Part shown: positions 34,170-48,193 of the stretch, piece by piece
Layout of the letters: each line of letters begins with the position of its first letter
How positions within the stretch are numbered: the first letter of the stretch is position 1
Assembly (NCBI GenBank): GCA_031308135.1
Contig: JAHLJT010009419.1
Location: 64,810,723-64,874,722, forward strand
Source: Acheta domesticus
Taxonomy: Eukaryota; Arthropoda; Insecta; Orthoptera; Gryllidae
Length of the DNA stretch: 64,000 nt
Direction of reading: 5' to 3'
Translations under genes and position numbers: made by a program
The notes under the pieces: model-generated
Database searches by the model: none
Told to the model about the DNA's origin: nothing
Seen by the model: only the letters and a program-made list of their open reading frames with translations

Positions 34170-37009
34170 TATGCAAAAATCTACGATACTCCCTCCCAAA
34201 AAAGATTGTCTGGCTCCCTTCTGCTCCTGAGGACGAGGAAGCGATGTGTGTTCGGAGCTGCGCGCTGAGCAGCTGTCGAAATCACGTGGAAAGCGAGGGG
34301 CAATGACGATGGGCGACCGCCCCGGGCGGGCGATTTGACGACCGCTTCGTCATTCGCTCCTCTTAGGGCACTCCATGGCGCTTTGGTTGCTAATGCGCCG
34401 TCCTTCCTCGTGAGGGTAATTTTCCTTTTGAACGACCATGTTATTAGCATCAACAAAAGGCCTACTGCCCTAATATTCATTCATGCTTCCGAAACTATTC
34501 ACTTCTCAATCGAAGGCACTAAATCACAATCACCTTTCGTGTTATAATGAAGTCTAGAATTACATCTCAAAATGTATGAAATCATATTTGAGATACTTCA
34601 TTCTATTTTTACGAGATAAGTCTCTACTTTACATTAGGGCGTTCCATTCTCGCTATTAGAGCGCTATCTCTCTAAGGTATTTTTAACCTCGTAACTGAGT
34701 GATTTTAAAATGAGTATTTGATAAGGAGAGAAAAATGTAGAAAATTACTAAATATTAATTTTATTAACACTTCAGCTTGCAATTCCTGACTTATAGAACG
34801 TTAGTTAATTTCAAACGTTCGATGGCGGTTCTTAGGTAATGAATCTTGAAGCGAGCTCTCGAAATGAAAGCTCCAAATGTATCATTCTCAAAATAATATT
34901 TACAAGCACAAAATAAATTGCATGTGAAACACAGAGGATCCAGAAGAAGTTGGTAGTATGGATGACATAAATATTTTAACATGTGACTAAATCATAATTT
35001 CCTCCTCAGATGGTACTCAGATGCTAGTAACATATTCAATTTATCATTTATTATTAATTGTTTCTGTATAAGAATAGTGGAATTGGTATTTTTATTGAGA
35101 AGTAAACTTCCAATTTTTGAGGAAGAAATGCCTAGTCTGTGATGATAACCTACAAAATGAGCCTGCGCTGTCATTAGCATGCATTTTCATCCAACTTAAA
35201 GATTCAAAGGACACCAAGAACGATTCCTAATGTTTCGAGAGATGAACTGAAAAAATATTTTATAATAGTAAAGACTGATAATTTTGTTTCAAACTTAAAT
35301 TTAAATGCTTTGTACAACTAACGTTCATATTCATCGTAAACTTAATAAAGTGTGTAAACAATCAAAGAAAGTCAATAACTCTGAAATGCCTTTTTTGTGG
35401 CATTAAAATGAATTCACAAAATATGTAATTGATGACAGTAATAGAAATATTATAGTATAATTATTTTACAACTGTGCATTTTAAAGAAGACCATGCTTCT
35501 TGGGACTCACTTGATACGCATGGACTATGGCTGACGCTGTCGTGCGTCCCTCTTGCAATCAGTAACTACTCGTTACTATTTACTGTATTTTGCTATTGCT
35601 AGTTTCTGTATTTTAAAATTCCATATTTTTTTAATTCGTCTATGTTAAATTATAGTTCCCTATTGTTACACGTTTTAATATGATTTTAATGGGATAACCA
35701 AAGTTGTTATACCCAAAATTAAATCACAGATTCGTTTGTTTAGTTTCTAAAGAAATTGTGTCTTGTTCATTCATTGAAAGAAAAAACCTATGGTGGCTAG
35801 ATTTAAAGAAAATATGTAGTAATTAGCTTCACTCATCAATCCATTCACCCCTCCTCGCGCCATAGCTTCTCTCCATCTCATCGCTCCCTCTGTTCTTCCT
35901 TGCCTGCCTTCTTGCTCACCTCCGCCCTCACTTTGTCATCGAAGGAAGCGATTCTCTCATGTGAATATTCTGATTCCTTACCATGTTTTTAAAATTCGGT
36001 TGATGGTTTCTCACCTGAAATATAACTCAAGTTTGAATACCCCCAAAAATTTACAGAATGTTACCGTTAATCAATCTTTTTATATTTGGTAAATACAAAT
36101 ATATATTTATTTAAATATCGAAACATTGTATACCTACATCATTATTTGTGTGAAATTTATTTATTTCTTAAATTTACTTTCTTAATATTGTCACGTTTTC
36201 TTGTTTTGGAAGAAAATTGAATGAATTCTATAAATACTGAAAATTTTAGAAAATCAATATGAGTATGACGTAATACTAAAGTAACACCGTCTATCCCCAA
36301 GAGTAAGGCTCCGTAAAATTCCCTCCCCCTTTTTACCGTTATATAATTAATGGACGACCCTCATCTACTCATCCCCTCCCCTTCCACACTGGCTCACTCC
36401 CCGTCTCCCTCATTGCTCCCAAAGCTACTCCGGCAACCACAAAGGCCACTGCCAACCGTTCGGTGCGTCTCTCCATTATTCGCACCATTAGGAACGGTGT
36501 GGTCGCTGCTTCCGTGGTGAGATTTCATGCCAGTTTCCTCTTGTTGGGGACCATTGTGGTCAGCTTCTAACGATCTGAGAGTACCGTTCACATTGATTTG
36601 TGTTTGTGCTTCGGAAGGAAGTTTGGTAAACGACTGTGAAGTTTAGTAAATTTCTCTTCATTTGACCTTTTTGTTTGAGTTAATGGTCACTCACGGTGTG
36701 ACCAACAGTATCACCACACAAAATTGCTGGATATGATTTTTTTATTATTTTGATTTTTTATCAGACGTGTCAGTGATTTCCTTATCGCCTATTTGTAACT
36801 TTTTACATGCCTGCAGTTTTAATTACACCAATAAGAATATTAATAACTCTGAGTGAAAATATAACATTGAGAGGTCTGTAAAAAACCCCTTCACTTTGAC
36901 CACATTTAATAAGAACATTCAGTCTTCGGATTTCTACATTCTGTTGTATTATCTTGAAGAGATTACAAATTTCTTGATGTCTGGTAGCATTTCCGATAGA
37001 ATAGTCGTA
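34170..37009. other. No supported gene
   Basis: Mostly AT-rich. A somewhat GC-rich stretch at 34220-34420 and another at 36370-36590 keep short frames open (up to 99 codons, 34480-34181 minus) without recognisable domains. Confidence 0.4.
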
Positions 37010-37379
37010 TGAAAGAGGTAATAAGACCACAATAAGAAAATAGTGTATTTAATATATTTTACACCAATATACATAAAACCAGACTAGTTTCGGGGAACTT
37101 TCGTCTTCAGTGACACCAGCAACATTATAACCAAAACATATTCACGTAACGTGGTCATATATGTACACATGTCCATTTAATGTGGTCCATTTAATGGAGA
37201 ATTCTGCCAACATCAATGTGTGCATTTACGACCACATTACCTGAATATGTTTTGGTTATAATGTTGCTTGCACCACTGAATATGAGGAAAGTTTAGCAAA
37301 ACTAGTCTGGTAATATCTATATTAGTATATAATATATTAAATACACTACTTTCTTATTGTAGTTTGATTACCTCTTTTA
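37010..37379. mobile_element. 370-bp palindromic MITE with TA target duplication
   Basis: Long arms (about 170 bp) begin TGAAAGAGGTAAT at the left and mirror as ATTACCTCTTTTA at the right. Inside, AATAGTGTATTTAATATATT and CCAGACTAGTTTCG pair with their inverses. TA lies on both sides (37008-37009, 37380-37381). Tc1/mariner-like target choice. Confidence 0.85.
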
Positions 37380-39599
37380 TAAATCTTGAATATGAATTGC
37401 CGCAAGGTCTCAGCTGAAACCACGAAGATATTTTCCATAGAACTATAATAAGTTTTATAATTCTGTGTATGTGTGAGGATATTTAAGTTTTATTATTATT
37501 TAATTATTGACAATTGCGAGGATAATTATTAGGAATAAACCACGTGATTTGTTTGCTAGATTTTAGTGTTGTTCTTGTAGTTATAAGATATGAAAATATT
37601 AAACAGAGTATTCAAGAATCGAATATAGTATATCAGCATCGCAGGAAAAACGTCATGTTATTTCATTTTTATTTGAATATAAAGAAATGCTGAAGTAATG
37701 ATGATGTCGTTTGTTTGCTTAATGGTAAATTAATATCTTTTTTGGTAAATAATGTTTGGCACTCTTCCGCATGTGAATACTTCAAATTCTATGAATACCA
37801 TATAATGTTTCATTTACATTATATGAAATATTACATGAGGCTCTGCCCGAATTATCATCACACCATTATTACCATAATACAGAGGCTCCGCGTGAATCTC
37901 GTTGCATGTTTTATGAGGTACTGATGAATTGTTAATTCATTTCTTCAGTCGCGATAATGAAGAAAATAATAACTGAATATGTATAATGTGTCCTAGCTCT
38001 TGTTTTTTGAAAAACATTCTTGACAAATTTTGTAATTTTATAACTGAACATCAATCACTAGAATATGTGCCCTCCTCTCTTACATCATAAGGCCCAATTA
38101 CTTTGCATACACATGATAATTAATCTTATGATTCAAAACTAAAAGCATTTTCTTTTAATTGTGTTACGCAATATTTTCAATTACTTCCTTTACTTTAATA
38201 TATAATATACATAATATTTCTTGACCACATATAGAACTAAAATATGTATCGAACTAACCGAAATATTACAACGATTTTAATATATTACTTTCCTGAAAGC
38301 CAAATGAAAATTTACGTTCAGAAAATTTGTCAGCCATCCACTTTTGCATTCCGCCTAGCTCGGATATTTAAGCTTCGCAATAAACTGTTTGGAAATCATT
38401 TAGTTGTTTATTTAGTAATCGGTAATGTGAATTGCTCCTCCATATAATAAACTAATTACGGATAGTCCCTTTCAAACCAAACAAAACATAATATATTTCA
38501 TTTATATATTATTTTCGCATTCTGTTAGATCAGAAATTATAAACTATTGATCTAAATATTCTGCTGAAAGAGTCTCACAGCATCAAGGATAAAGCTGAAT
38601 CAACACGTTAAAAAGTGTGAATTTCACTGAACTAGAAATATAGTTAGGGAAACGTGACGCGCATCAAGAAGATGCTGCAGTAGCTACATCAACTTTAATT
38701 GCCAATGCGCCACACAAAGGGATATATTTGAAGAGGAAATAATTCGCACAATGAGCACTTGCTAGTAGAATGCGTGTAATGGCTATGTGAAGATCGTGCG
38801 TTCAGCTGTTCCGTTGTGGCTAGTCATACCCGCAAATGGGTGTGATGCACCTGCAGCAAAAGGAATTAGCTGCACAGTGGAGCCAGGCTGAAAGTGGTTG
38901 GTGGTTTTTTGCATCGGGCTGAGAAGAGCTCGAACGGAAGAGGTGGTTAAAGGAACGGCGGTTCATTGTCCTCCTCAGTCCTTGAGCAAATAGGCGGGAA
39001 CGATGGAACAAGAGGGATGGGATAATTGAACAACAAGCTCTTCGTATACATCTCTCTTCACCCGAGTACTGCAGGAATGAAAGTAATATTTTTGATGTGG
39101 CCTTTTTATTTCCTCTCAATTTCACTGAAACATGTGAATCAGTCAACATTCACAGACGATCGAAGAACCAAATCATTTTCAGTAAGGTATAAGTAATCAG
39201 TAAGGTGTATCCTTACAGTCGTAAATAAACCAAAGTCTGTCAGCAATTCGTTTAATTTCTTTTGAAGGAAACCTATGGACAAATGATCATTGCCCTCTTT
39301 CTAGAACCTACGTCCTTATTCAGGTTCAACTACTTTCCGTATTATATGGAATTTTGTTTTTGCGAATTCAGAAACATTAAGTAAAAGGAAAAGTTTGGAA
39401 GAGTCAATGTTAAAAGTATAGGTATGTGTTAGGACAACTCCAACGTAGATTATTTATATTATTTAGATGCATTTATGGCATATTAAGAATATTAATTGCT
39501 TTTAAAGCTACTTTGTTGGGAATTTCTAAGTAACACATTGTGTAAGTTAATTTTTAATGATATTTCTATACTTTCTTATCTTATTTCGTAAAAAGAGAA
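37380..39599. other. No supported gene
   Basis: AT-rich. The 109-codon minus-strand frame at 39149-38820 has mixed composition and no known motif. Confidence 0.4.
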
Positions 39600-40540
39600 A
39601 GTATCGTGCGCTAGAAAATGGTGATTTATTTTACAGAAAAACTCTTATTGCCGGAGCCTGGTAGCGAAAAAGAGGATAAACCTCATTCCTGGATGTAGTA
39701 CATTTTTTCCTCCAACACTGTGTGGTCAGAATCCGTGTTTTTTGGGTTGTTGATATCGAAACATTGATAAACAGCAAAACGTCTGTGGTCAACGCTAGTG
39801 CCTAAACATTTCATACGATTTTCTCTGAAACATATTCCCCGATCGATTTGAAGGAACTCGATGCTCTACAAGTTTGAAATGGATATTTTTATTCTTTACG
39901 TAAAAGCTCAATAACACTTTCAAACTTTTCTCAAAAATGCCTCCATATTTTTTATATTGAGCATTGTCCTCGGATACCGTAAATAATGTTTAAGAGTAGC
40001 GCGATTCTCATTTTTCTTGAAATTTCTAAATTTTCGAACTTGCGAAAGTTGAAATTTTTTTCGGGGTCTTTCTACACTAACACTTTTGAAGTAATTTTTT
40101 CGTGAAATATAGGTAATATTTGAACTGTTATTTTATCAAAAAACGGAATTTTTCTTTAAAATTTCTTGTCGTGTATAGCGACGAATAATAAAAAAAAAGT
40201 GGTGCTAGTCCCATTTCCGACGTACACTCTGTACATTCGAAAATTGCAAAAAGTTAACATTGCAGAATGACATTACTGAGGATAGAGATTTCTTCAGTAA
40301 TGAAATCTGTATAAAAAAGATCTTTAAAAAGGTCATGTATAATTTTATTAAACAAAATAAACGTGCAGTTTTATGTATAAAAATAGTTTCTCGTAAACCG
40401 TTCCAAATTATTTTCAATATTATTCCGGGAATATAATAACGGACGCTTAAAATAGTGACGCACTTTTAGTTGAACTATCTTAATTTTCGGAATTGGCAAA
40501 AAGGTTGAAATAATGTGCTGTTGTAGCTCTACAATTTTAA
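39600..40540 (+). repeat. Copy of the interspersed repeat linked to the foldback family
   Basis: Its first part matches 53645-54240 (ATTTTTTCCTCC-region, TTGGGTTGTTGATATCGAAA, GTGGTCAACGCTAG, GATTTTCTCTGAAA). Its second part matches the centre of the palindrome near 49.15 kb (GAAAGTTGAAATTTTTTTCG, GGATAGAGATTTCTTC, AAAGGTCATGTA, GTGCAGTTTTA). It therefore bridges two sequences that elsewhere occur separately. Confidence 0.68.
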
Positions 40541-42349
40541 TATGTATTTCAACTCTTTCCTTTTTTATTGCAGTAGAAATCCACTTATTTGAAATTCTAA
40601 TTAATCAAATTTCCAATTATTTCAATTGTTTGCGAGAGTGTCGTTTGAAAAGAGTATTTCAATGCCATGAACTATTTTTCCATACGATTCAACTAAAAAG
40701 GATACTTAATGCATATTATATTTTTTATGTATAATTCTAAGTCTAATGTAAGGAATTCTAATGAACTTTCCTTACAGAATTTCTCTGACATTCCTTTTAA
40801 AAAAACGGAATTTCGCTATTTATTTTTCTAAATTCATTCTGGGTTTATTTTTGTGTTTCATGAATTGAAGTAAACAGTTTTTTATGATTCGTGTTTATTG
40901 CTTAATTTTTAGCCGTATCCAATCATTCGAGTTTCCTCTATCTAAATCAGCTTGATACTTGTTTAATGCGGATAATAAGATCACTATCGTATTTGCTTAT
41001 TTTGTGTCATGTTAAATTCAATAAAATTTGTTTTAACGACTGAAATATATTATAATATATTTGAAATTCACTTAATACAAGTTACAATAAAATATTAGTG
41101 GCACAAATAATAATAACAATGTTAATAATAATAATATAAAAATATTTTCATCTCATTTTGCATTTACAATTTTTGTGGAGATATGTTGAAGGAGATTTGT
41201 ACTTCATTTAAACTGACACTCCGGGAAAAGGTTCTAAGTAAGTTTTACAAATAGTGAAGATTTGTTAATTGAACTGAAGCAAAAATTCCGAAATAAAACG
41301 ATTTCCATATCTGTTTTGATACCCATTTACTTTCTAAGACATCTGTAATTTATTTACGGAAATAATGTAAGGAACTAATGAAGAAATTTTAATTGAACAC
41401 GCTCTGTTGCATTATATGTGCTTAGTCCAAATTTGTTCATTTAAACATGACATACGATAAAATGTGTAATTTTTACTCAGTATATTTCACTCTATTTGTA
41501 ACTAGGAGAGTATAAATCAAATTCCACATTGAAATAAATCAATACCTTGAATAGCAATTTTTTAAATATTTTTTCTTCCTGAAGAACTTTCATCGTATTG
41601 TAGGCAACGGGTCATTAGGCTCTTACAGATGGACATTAATCTTCGATAAAAGTGTGTTAGAGTAATTGGAATCAGGAAAATGTGGAAAAACGAGTGAGAG
41701 GGTCTCTGAGAAAGTCAAAAATATGTTTTATCAAAAATCCGTAATATTAAAGATCACCTAATAGATCAGAAAAAATACTTATTCATAAACAGAATTACAC
41801 TATTTTGAATGTAATAAAATACTTTAGAACTTCAAAGAGTTTTAGATATAGAACCGCAGCACCGAAAACTTCCGAACAGCATTCTGAAAGCCATGTTTAG
41901 GGAGTCTAGTTACTTTTTACATTGTTTGCATCTCGTAACACCCACAACATTACGATTGAAGGGCAAAATTTCAGAACTTCTGAAAGAGTTTTTTCCTGAA
42001 ACAGACGAATTGACTTTTCTTGTAAACGTGCTACAATATGAAGCACATTTTTGTTGCGTCATTATCGGTCATATAAAATTACAATACATATTTATCACTT
42101 TAAGAATAATCTCCAATTATCTTTGGAGATTAACCATTATGAGAGAGGAAAATAAATTCACAGGCAAAAGATATTCTCAGCTTTGAGAAAAGATTCAAGT
42201 GGAAGAACTGTAGATTCGAGGCAGTTGCTTACCTTGATTTGACACTCGAATACACTTACGCAGCAAATGAAGAAAAAGTAAGTAAGAAATCATTCATTAA
42301 ATGAAATTTAATCAGCTTGCGAATTCAATCCTGCCTCATTGAAGAAGAA
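40541..42349. other. No supported gene
   Basis: AT-rich. The 97-codon plus frame at 41893-42186 has no recognised family; its flanks share short blocks with 42.6-42.7 kb. Confidence 0.35.
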
Positions 42350-42690
42350 ATACTTCCATATGATGCTTTTAGCTTCGAGAAAGTATTTGATAAGCACAAC
42401 TTGAATTCCTTGAATCTCAGCTAGACATGAGTTCGATGTTTTGGCAAATGAGTGTCGATATAATTAACAAAAGAATACACATTACTTTCATCGTCATCAA
42501 TGGAAGACGGAGGGGTGAAAGTGTAGAGAAAATGTAATCAGGCAATGCGAGATACTGGAAAAGACTAAATCAAATAGAAAATAAAAAGTGTAGGATGCAT
42601 TTAACTTCGAGAAAGCATGTGATGGGCACAACTTCCGAAGAGCATTGGAGGGCGTCTTGAAACTTTACTCAACCTTGATTTGACACTCAC
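42350..42690 (+). pseudogene. Possible LINE reverse-transcriptase remnants (two fragments)
   Basis: Two plus-strand segments, about 42360-42400 and 42595-42660, translate to DAFSFEKVFDKHN and DAFNFEKACDGHN. They recall the F-D/S-F-E-K-A-F-D motif of LINE-type reverse transcriptases. The rest is broken by stops. The nucleotide sequences are clearly related to each other; the family assignment is a guess. Confidence 0.25.
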
Positions 42691-42927
42691 GACTCCGTTT
42701 ACCGGGCAAATGCCCTTCATCATGCTGGAGCGACGGAGCGCGCACCTACTTTCGCAGTGCGCCTGATGCACATCCTCGGATCTGTGCCTCCGGTGCAGCA
42801 GCCCGCGCGGGGCATTGCGGCCGACGTTGCCGGTTTAGTCGATCTGAAGCTAGATTTGGAAAATTTTGAAATGTATCAACGCAGAAAAAAAAAACTGTTC
42901 TCGACTGCCAGAAAAATCAGATTGATT

Positions 42928-43375
42928 TGATTTGATTGATTCGTGATTTCGGGCGCGCCAACTACAGAGGTCATTAGTCCCGTAAGTGGAGTGCGTGATT
43001 TTTCTCGGGAGGTGGCGGTGATCTTTTCCCTGCTGAATGACTCGACCCGGCGCCGACCTACCGTCGACTAGCGGGATTTCCCCTCAACCAGATATCTCCC
43101 ACCAGCGGAGCACCGCCTCAGCCGGGACAAGCTCTAAGCTCCAGATTGGTCTCCCGGCATGTGTGGTAGTGTCGTGCATGTTAGTGTGTATGTGTGTGAG
43201 GGATGAGGATAGGACAAGGAAGAGGAAGGAAAGATCGCGCTCGGTCCGCCGCCCGTTTGTTAGGGTACTGCTCCGGCATTCGCCTGGTGTTGACCGGAGA
43301 AACCACGGAAAACTGCCGATCAGAAAAGCCGACCGCTGGAATTATCCTCCAGACAGCGACTGAATTCGACGTGCA
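42928..43375 (-). mobile_element. SINE family 1, head-truncated copy
   Basis: Tail GATTTGATTGATT, then CGGGCGCGCCAACTACAG, TACCGTCGACTAGCGGG, CTCCCGGCATGTGTGG and GTTTGTTAGGGTACTGCTCC. It stops after the GAATTCGACG block, without the tRNA-like head. Confidence 0.85.
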
Positions 43376-45018
43376 GTTGACGTGCCGTGATATGAAAATG
43401 GATGCGGGTATGTATATAAGAGGTAAAACCCGACACCGTAAGGCCGATCTCTATGAAAGTTGGCACTACTAGGTGCTTTTTTTACCGAGAAGTTTTATGT
43501 GCTGTTAATTCTGTAGTAACTCCACTGCATGGCGCTGTAGATCAAAATTTAATATTTCACGTCAAATGCAACCTGTAACACTCGGCAACAAAATCGTTAA
43601 ATAACTCCTAAACGGAGCGCTCTATTGCCTTAAAAACTAAAATTTTGAGTCTTCAAGGAAACGTTTCTCACATTGTTCAACAGGATGAGACCTTCATGAA
43701 CATTCTATTGCATTTATGCTGGTCCGGCGCTTCTCGATATTATCTAACCTGCTCAGAGACGTGCAGAATCTGCAACTAAATGTGAATCAGAGGGACAGAG
43801 AGAGGCATAGACAGAGACACACAGAGACAGGAACAGAGAGAGACGGAGAGACCAAGAGCGAGAGAGAGAAAGAGGGAGGGAGAGACAGAGAAAGGTAGAA
43901 GGAAGGGGAAAGAGGGAGATGAACGGCAGTACGTCTGCCGGGCTCCACTAATAAATCAATAAAAACGAACATAATAACAATGCTGGTGATACCACACTCG
44001 CGGCCAATGTCGTTTTAGCGAATTTACCCCTAGATTTAGGGAATTTTTAAAGCGATGTTTAAATGGAGAAAATAATTCTGTTCCAGGCAGAGGGAATTTC
44101 AGAGAATTTTACATAATTGTACGGTCCATTGGAGAAATATACGAAAATGCGATAATTTCAATACCACCACCCGAATCAAGAAATTGAATTAGTTTTCACC
44201 CAGAGATTTTCACATTATAAAAAGAAAACACAGAAACAAAAAAATTCGCAAATTTTGATGATATGTAGATATTATGATTTGCTCTACGAAAAAAAGGTAA
44301 ATGTCTCCACAATTATACATTCGTGAAAAGGGATTTAAAAGGAATTAACACCATAAATGGTTGAAATGATTATAAATTCTTAACGAAAGTGTATTTTAAG
44401 TTATTATTTAAATTAAAATATATCATCAGATAATGTACGCTGTTCTTCAAGTACTGTATAGGCTACATTATTTATACATATTCAAGTATATCATAATATA
44501 AAGAATAACATTTGTTATACGAATTAAAATAAATGTTTTATAATTCCAACAGATTTTCAAATTATAGTGGTGATAAATTTGTTATATTATTTATAGTGAT
44601 GTTTTGATTAATGTACCTTTGGAGGAAACGTTGGTTGCGTAATGACGCAACAAATGAAAAAAAAACGAAAAAAAAAAAACGAAAAAAAAACGTTACAGCC
44701 ATCTCGCGGTGAAACGTGCAATAAAATGGCAACCCTGCCCGCGGAGAGCCCGCGGTCGCAAGTTGCAGGAATACCGGTGGCGCCTCCCATCCGCGCGCCG
44801 GCTGCCCTTAATCTCGAGGGGCGGTGGGAAAGTGTAGCAATTGCCGACCTTCGCCGAGTCATCCTGCTTCCGCTAGCGCAGACGCCGCCGCCAACGGCTC
44901 CGGCCGCTCTGCGACCCGCTTCGCGCTGTCTGCAATTCATAAACCCTGAAACCTGTCTTGATCAGAATACACTGCACTGCTGGATGCCTGCGCCCGCAAC
45001 AATGCTTCTTCTGCTACC
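43376..45018. other. No supported gene; low-complexity and GC-rich patches
   Basis: Contains a (GAGACA)-type tract at 43786-43920, A runs at 44655-44692, and a GC-rich patch at 44700-44940 with open frames on both strands (110-127 codons) but no recognisable protein. Confidence 0.4.
43786..43920 (+). repeat. GAGA/GACA-rich low-complexity tract
   Basis: About 135 bp of irregular GAGAGA, CAGAGA and GGGAGA words. Confidence 0.85.
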
Positions 45019-45562
45019 GGCTTAGGTGGTTCAGGGCTTCAGTTGATGTCTCTTGCAGTGCCTCTGACCAAGAGGTTCTAGAGTTTGACTCTCGACAGTG
45101 GTAATATTCTCGACAGTAGCTAGAGAGCCAAATCGAGTTTAGCCGCTGTCTGGAGGAGAATTCTATCGGCCGGCTGCTCTGATTGATAGATTTCATTAGT
45201 TTATCCGATCAACAACAGGCGAATGCCGTAGCAGAACCCTAACAAATAGGCCTAAGATCGCGCGCGATCTTTCCTTCCTCTTCCTCGTCTTACTCTCACT
45301 TCTTCCACACAGTTTCAAGCACTACACTACCAAACATGTCAGAAAACCAGTCGAGAGATTAGAGCTTTTCCCAGCAAGGTCGGTGCCCCACTGGTGGCAG
45401 ATACCTGGTCGGGGAAAACCCTGTTAGCCAACTTTTCCGTGAGTGCCGGATGTCGCCATCTGGCGGGTGAAGATGATCATCTTCCGCAATAAAAATGCAC
45501 TACACTTTCGAGACTAATGATCTTAGCAGTTGACGCGCTCTTAAACACTTATCAATCAAATG
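45019..45562 (+). mobile_element. SINE family 1, full-length copy
   Basis: Head with A-box-like TTAGGTGGTTCAGGG, body GGCCGGCTGCTCTGATTG, GCCGTAGCAGAACCCTAACA and CGCGCGATCTTTCC, 3' end AGCAGTTGACGCGCTC then ATCAATC. Confidence 0.85.
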
Positions 45563-47718
45563 TACTTCTGTCGAGTGTGCGGAAAATGTCCGGCAGCAAA
45601 AATCGGCTCTTTTGAAACGGTGTACGTAAATACTCAAATGTGTTTCTTCTTTGTCGCCTGACGTCAGCTAAAACAGTGACGCACTAAGCATGAGAATATA
45701 GTCTTAACATCATGTATTAAAATTGCGGAGTAACAGTCAAATATTTACATTTTCAAAGTCAAAACTATTCCATTGTTGTTGTATTTTTTTTTGGTTGTAT
45801 GACAGCTATCTAAAGAAATCACTGATATATGCCACATGCCCAGTTACTGCTTAGTTTCCCGTCAATTTATAGTGACGAAATTAATAATATTGAAGATAGT
45901 CATCTATGCTAAAGATGAATGAAATGTAATGAAATACACATTGTTGAATAACAAAATTACAGATCAGAGTCGTTTGAAAAAGGGTAAGGTAATCGCATTC
46001 AGTTTCTCTGTCATCCTAAAAGCATCAACTGTGTTAGTACCTACCAAGAAAGGTCCAGGACAGGAACAGAAAAAAAACATACTTTAGGGTGAAGGTAGTT
46101 AGAATGCTGTTTGGCTTCTAAGATCAAAATAGTTAATCTTAGAAAAGAAAATGCATTGATTATCTTGGGATTCTTTTCGACTAAAATGTCTCCAAACACT
46201 CCTACGAAAGGTTTAAATAGTTTATCTGCATTTTGTCTTACTTTCCGAGAAACCAAGTCACAATAGAGAAATAAGATCACATTTTTTGCCTTTTCTTTAA
46301 TGAGAAACAGTACTATTGCATGCTCGCAAATCATTGAAGCTTCGCAAAGCGCCTCTTTTGTTAGACAACTTGTTTTGAGGACACCGTTCATTTACTACCA
46401 GATTTCACGTGGTCCACTTTTAGAATCGTTCTAATCTGATCTAATTTTCTCTCCACTTATTCCTTGTGATTGCTCTGGTCACTGGAACGGAGTCCCCATC
46501 CCATTGTCATTTTCTTCATTACTGTCATTAGAATATGATAGCAGCGTCAAAGTGGTGATACATCACAATGTGTACAACTAGGTTCGGAGCAGCTCGTCTT
46601 CTGAAGTGTGCCACAATCGAATTTCAGGAAGAGAAAATAACGTTCTTTTTTCGATATGAAGTATATTAGTCTTTAATCCAACTTCCACATTTTTAGATTT
46701 GACTAAATAATCTTGTTTGTTTATTTTATTTTGCAATATTAGTTATAGGAGAGCAATGTTTTGTATAAACGTGTGAAATTTGGAATAAGAATTTGCTTCT
46801 TTACAATTCCACTCCTTCTTTGAATGCGTAATATGTTTATTACGGTATCCCTTATATCCGCAAAAATATTTTCCCCAAATTTTTGGCGTACAATCTCTAG
46901 AACCTAAGATTTTATGAGACAAAAAGGTTATAAATTTCGTGCCAATGTGTTCACATTAATCCTGTCGACTTGATCTCAAAATTTAAATATTAGAGATTGC
47001 TGGCTTTAAGTATTTTATTGGACGAATATGTGCTAAAGAATGGTTGTCATTTATAACACAAATGTTATTAATTTATAATTTATCTAAAGCTCTTCAATTT
47101 TCACTAATCTAGATATTTTATTTTCGTTGTTTCTTTTTGACAATTGTGAAAAACTTTCGGTGAGTCTACATACAGGAAAACAAAATTGCATTTCCTCTAC
47201 ATCTATCGAAAGTACATGAAACTCCTACCCTACTAATTGTCAAATTCCCTCTCACAATATTTTTAAAGTGTTCTTAATATCTTCCTCACTAAAAGTGTTC
47301 TTAATACCTTATTTGATGAGTCTATCCTAGGTTTTTCTTAGGTGTCAGAAAAGGGAATGGCTAGAACCGCTTGTCACCTCATTTTGCGGTGGTAAATATG
47401 GTTACAACATGGGATAAATAATATCTCTTTTTCCATTCTTAACTCGAGGAGAACATATGCACCATTACACCGACCAGACGGACAGCGCTTGTTCCTTGTC
47501 AGAAGCATTCGGTAATTTTAAAACACAAATGAGCAGCTAGCTCTTTTGTCTCCAAATAAAAAAGAACAATTGTAACCCTTATTTATATACACTAATTTCT
47601 GGAAATATACTTTTATCCCAGTGAACTGTATGAATGAAGAGAAATCTATTCTTTAGCGGAGAATTTGTAGATTCAACTCGTTCTCGTCGTTTCATTTGGC
47701 ACATTTGATGAATAGAGA

Positions 47719-47724
<6 letters not shown>
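45563..47724. other. No supported gene; one 116-codon minus frame
   Basis: The frame at 46391-46041 (minus) has normal amino-acid variety but no motif that I recognise, and no splice or promoter support. The rest is AT-rich. Confidence 0.35.

Positions 47725-47769
<45 letters not shown>
47725..47769 (+). repeat. (AT)n microsatellite
   Basis: 45 bp of uninterrupted AT dinucleotides. Confidence 0.97.
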
Positions 47770-47771
<2 letters not shown>

Positions 47772-48193
47772 GTAATATTGTGACAAAATGCGTCTGCTAC
47801 CGTTTAAAGGAAGGAATCTTCATACACCACATCCAAAAGTCACCCTGATTTTAAGAGAGTACGTTAGGACACTGTTTCGAAGATAACAAATCCACTCACC
47901 TTCAATACTTTCATTTGAACTGTAAAATTGTTTTCCCTGCATTTTCAGATAACAATTTTGGAAACACAGCTAAAGAAGAACAGGCGGCAGTTTCAAGTTT
48001 ATATTAAAATTCCTCTTCTAAATTTCTTTTCTTTGACCTTTCATCATATTCGGCAAATTTTGGTACTAAACCGGCAAAGCAATCTCTTCGTTCTGGCTAA
48101 GTATAAAAAGTTCGTATCTCCTTCGATCTCTGAAGAGTATTGGCTTGTGTAATAATATATAAATTATGTTTTACTCACCTCATGACATGAGAA
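47770..48193. other. No recognised feature
   Basis: A 74-codon plus frame (47928-48152) without a recognised family is the only frame of note. Confidence 0.35.
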
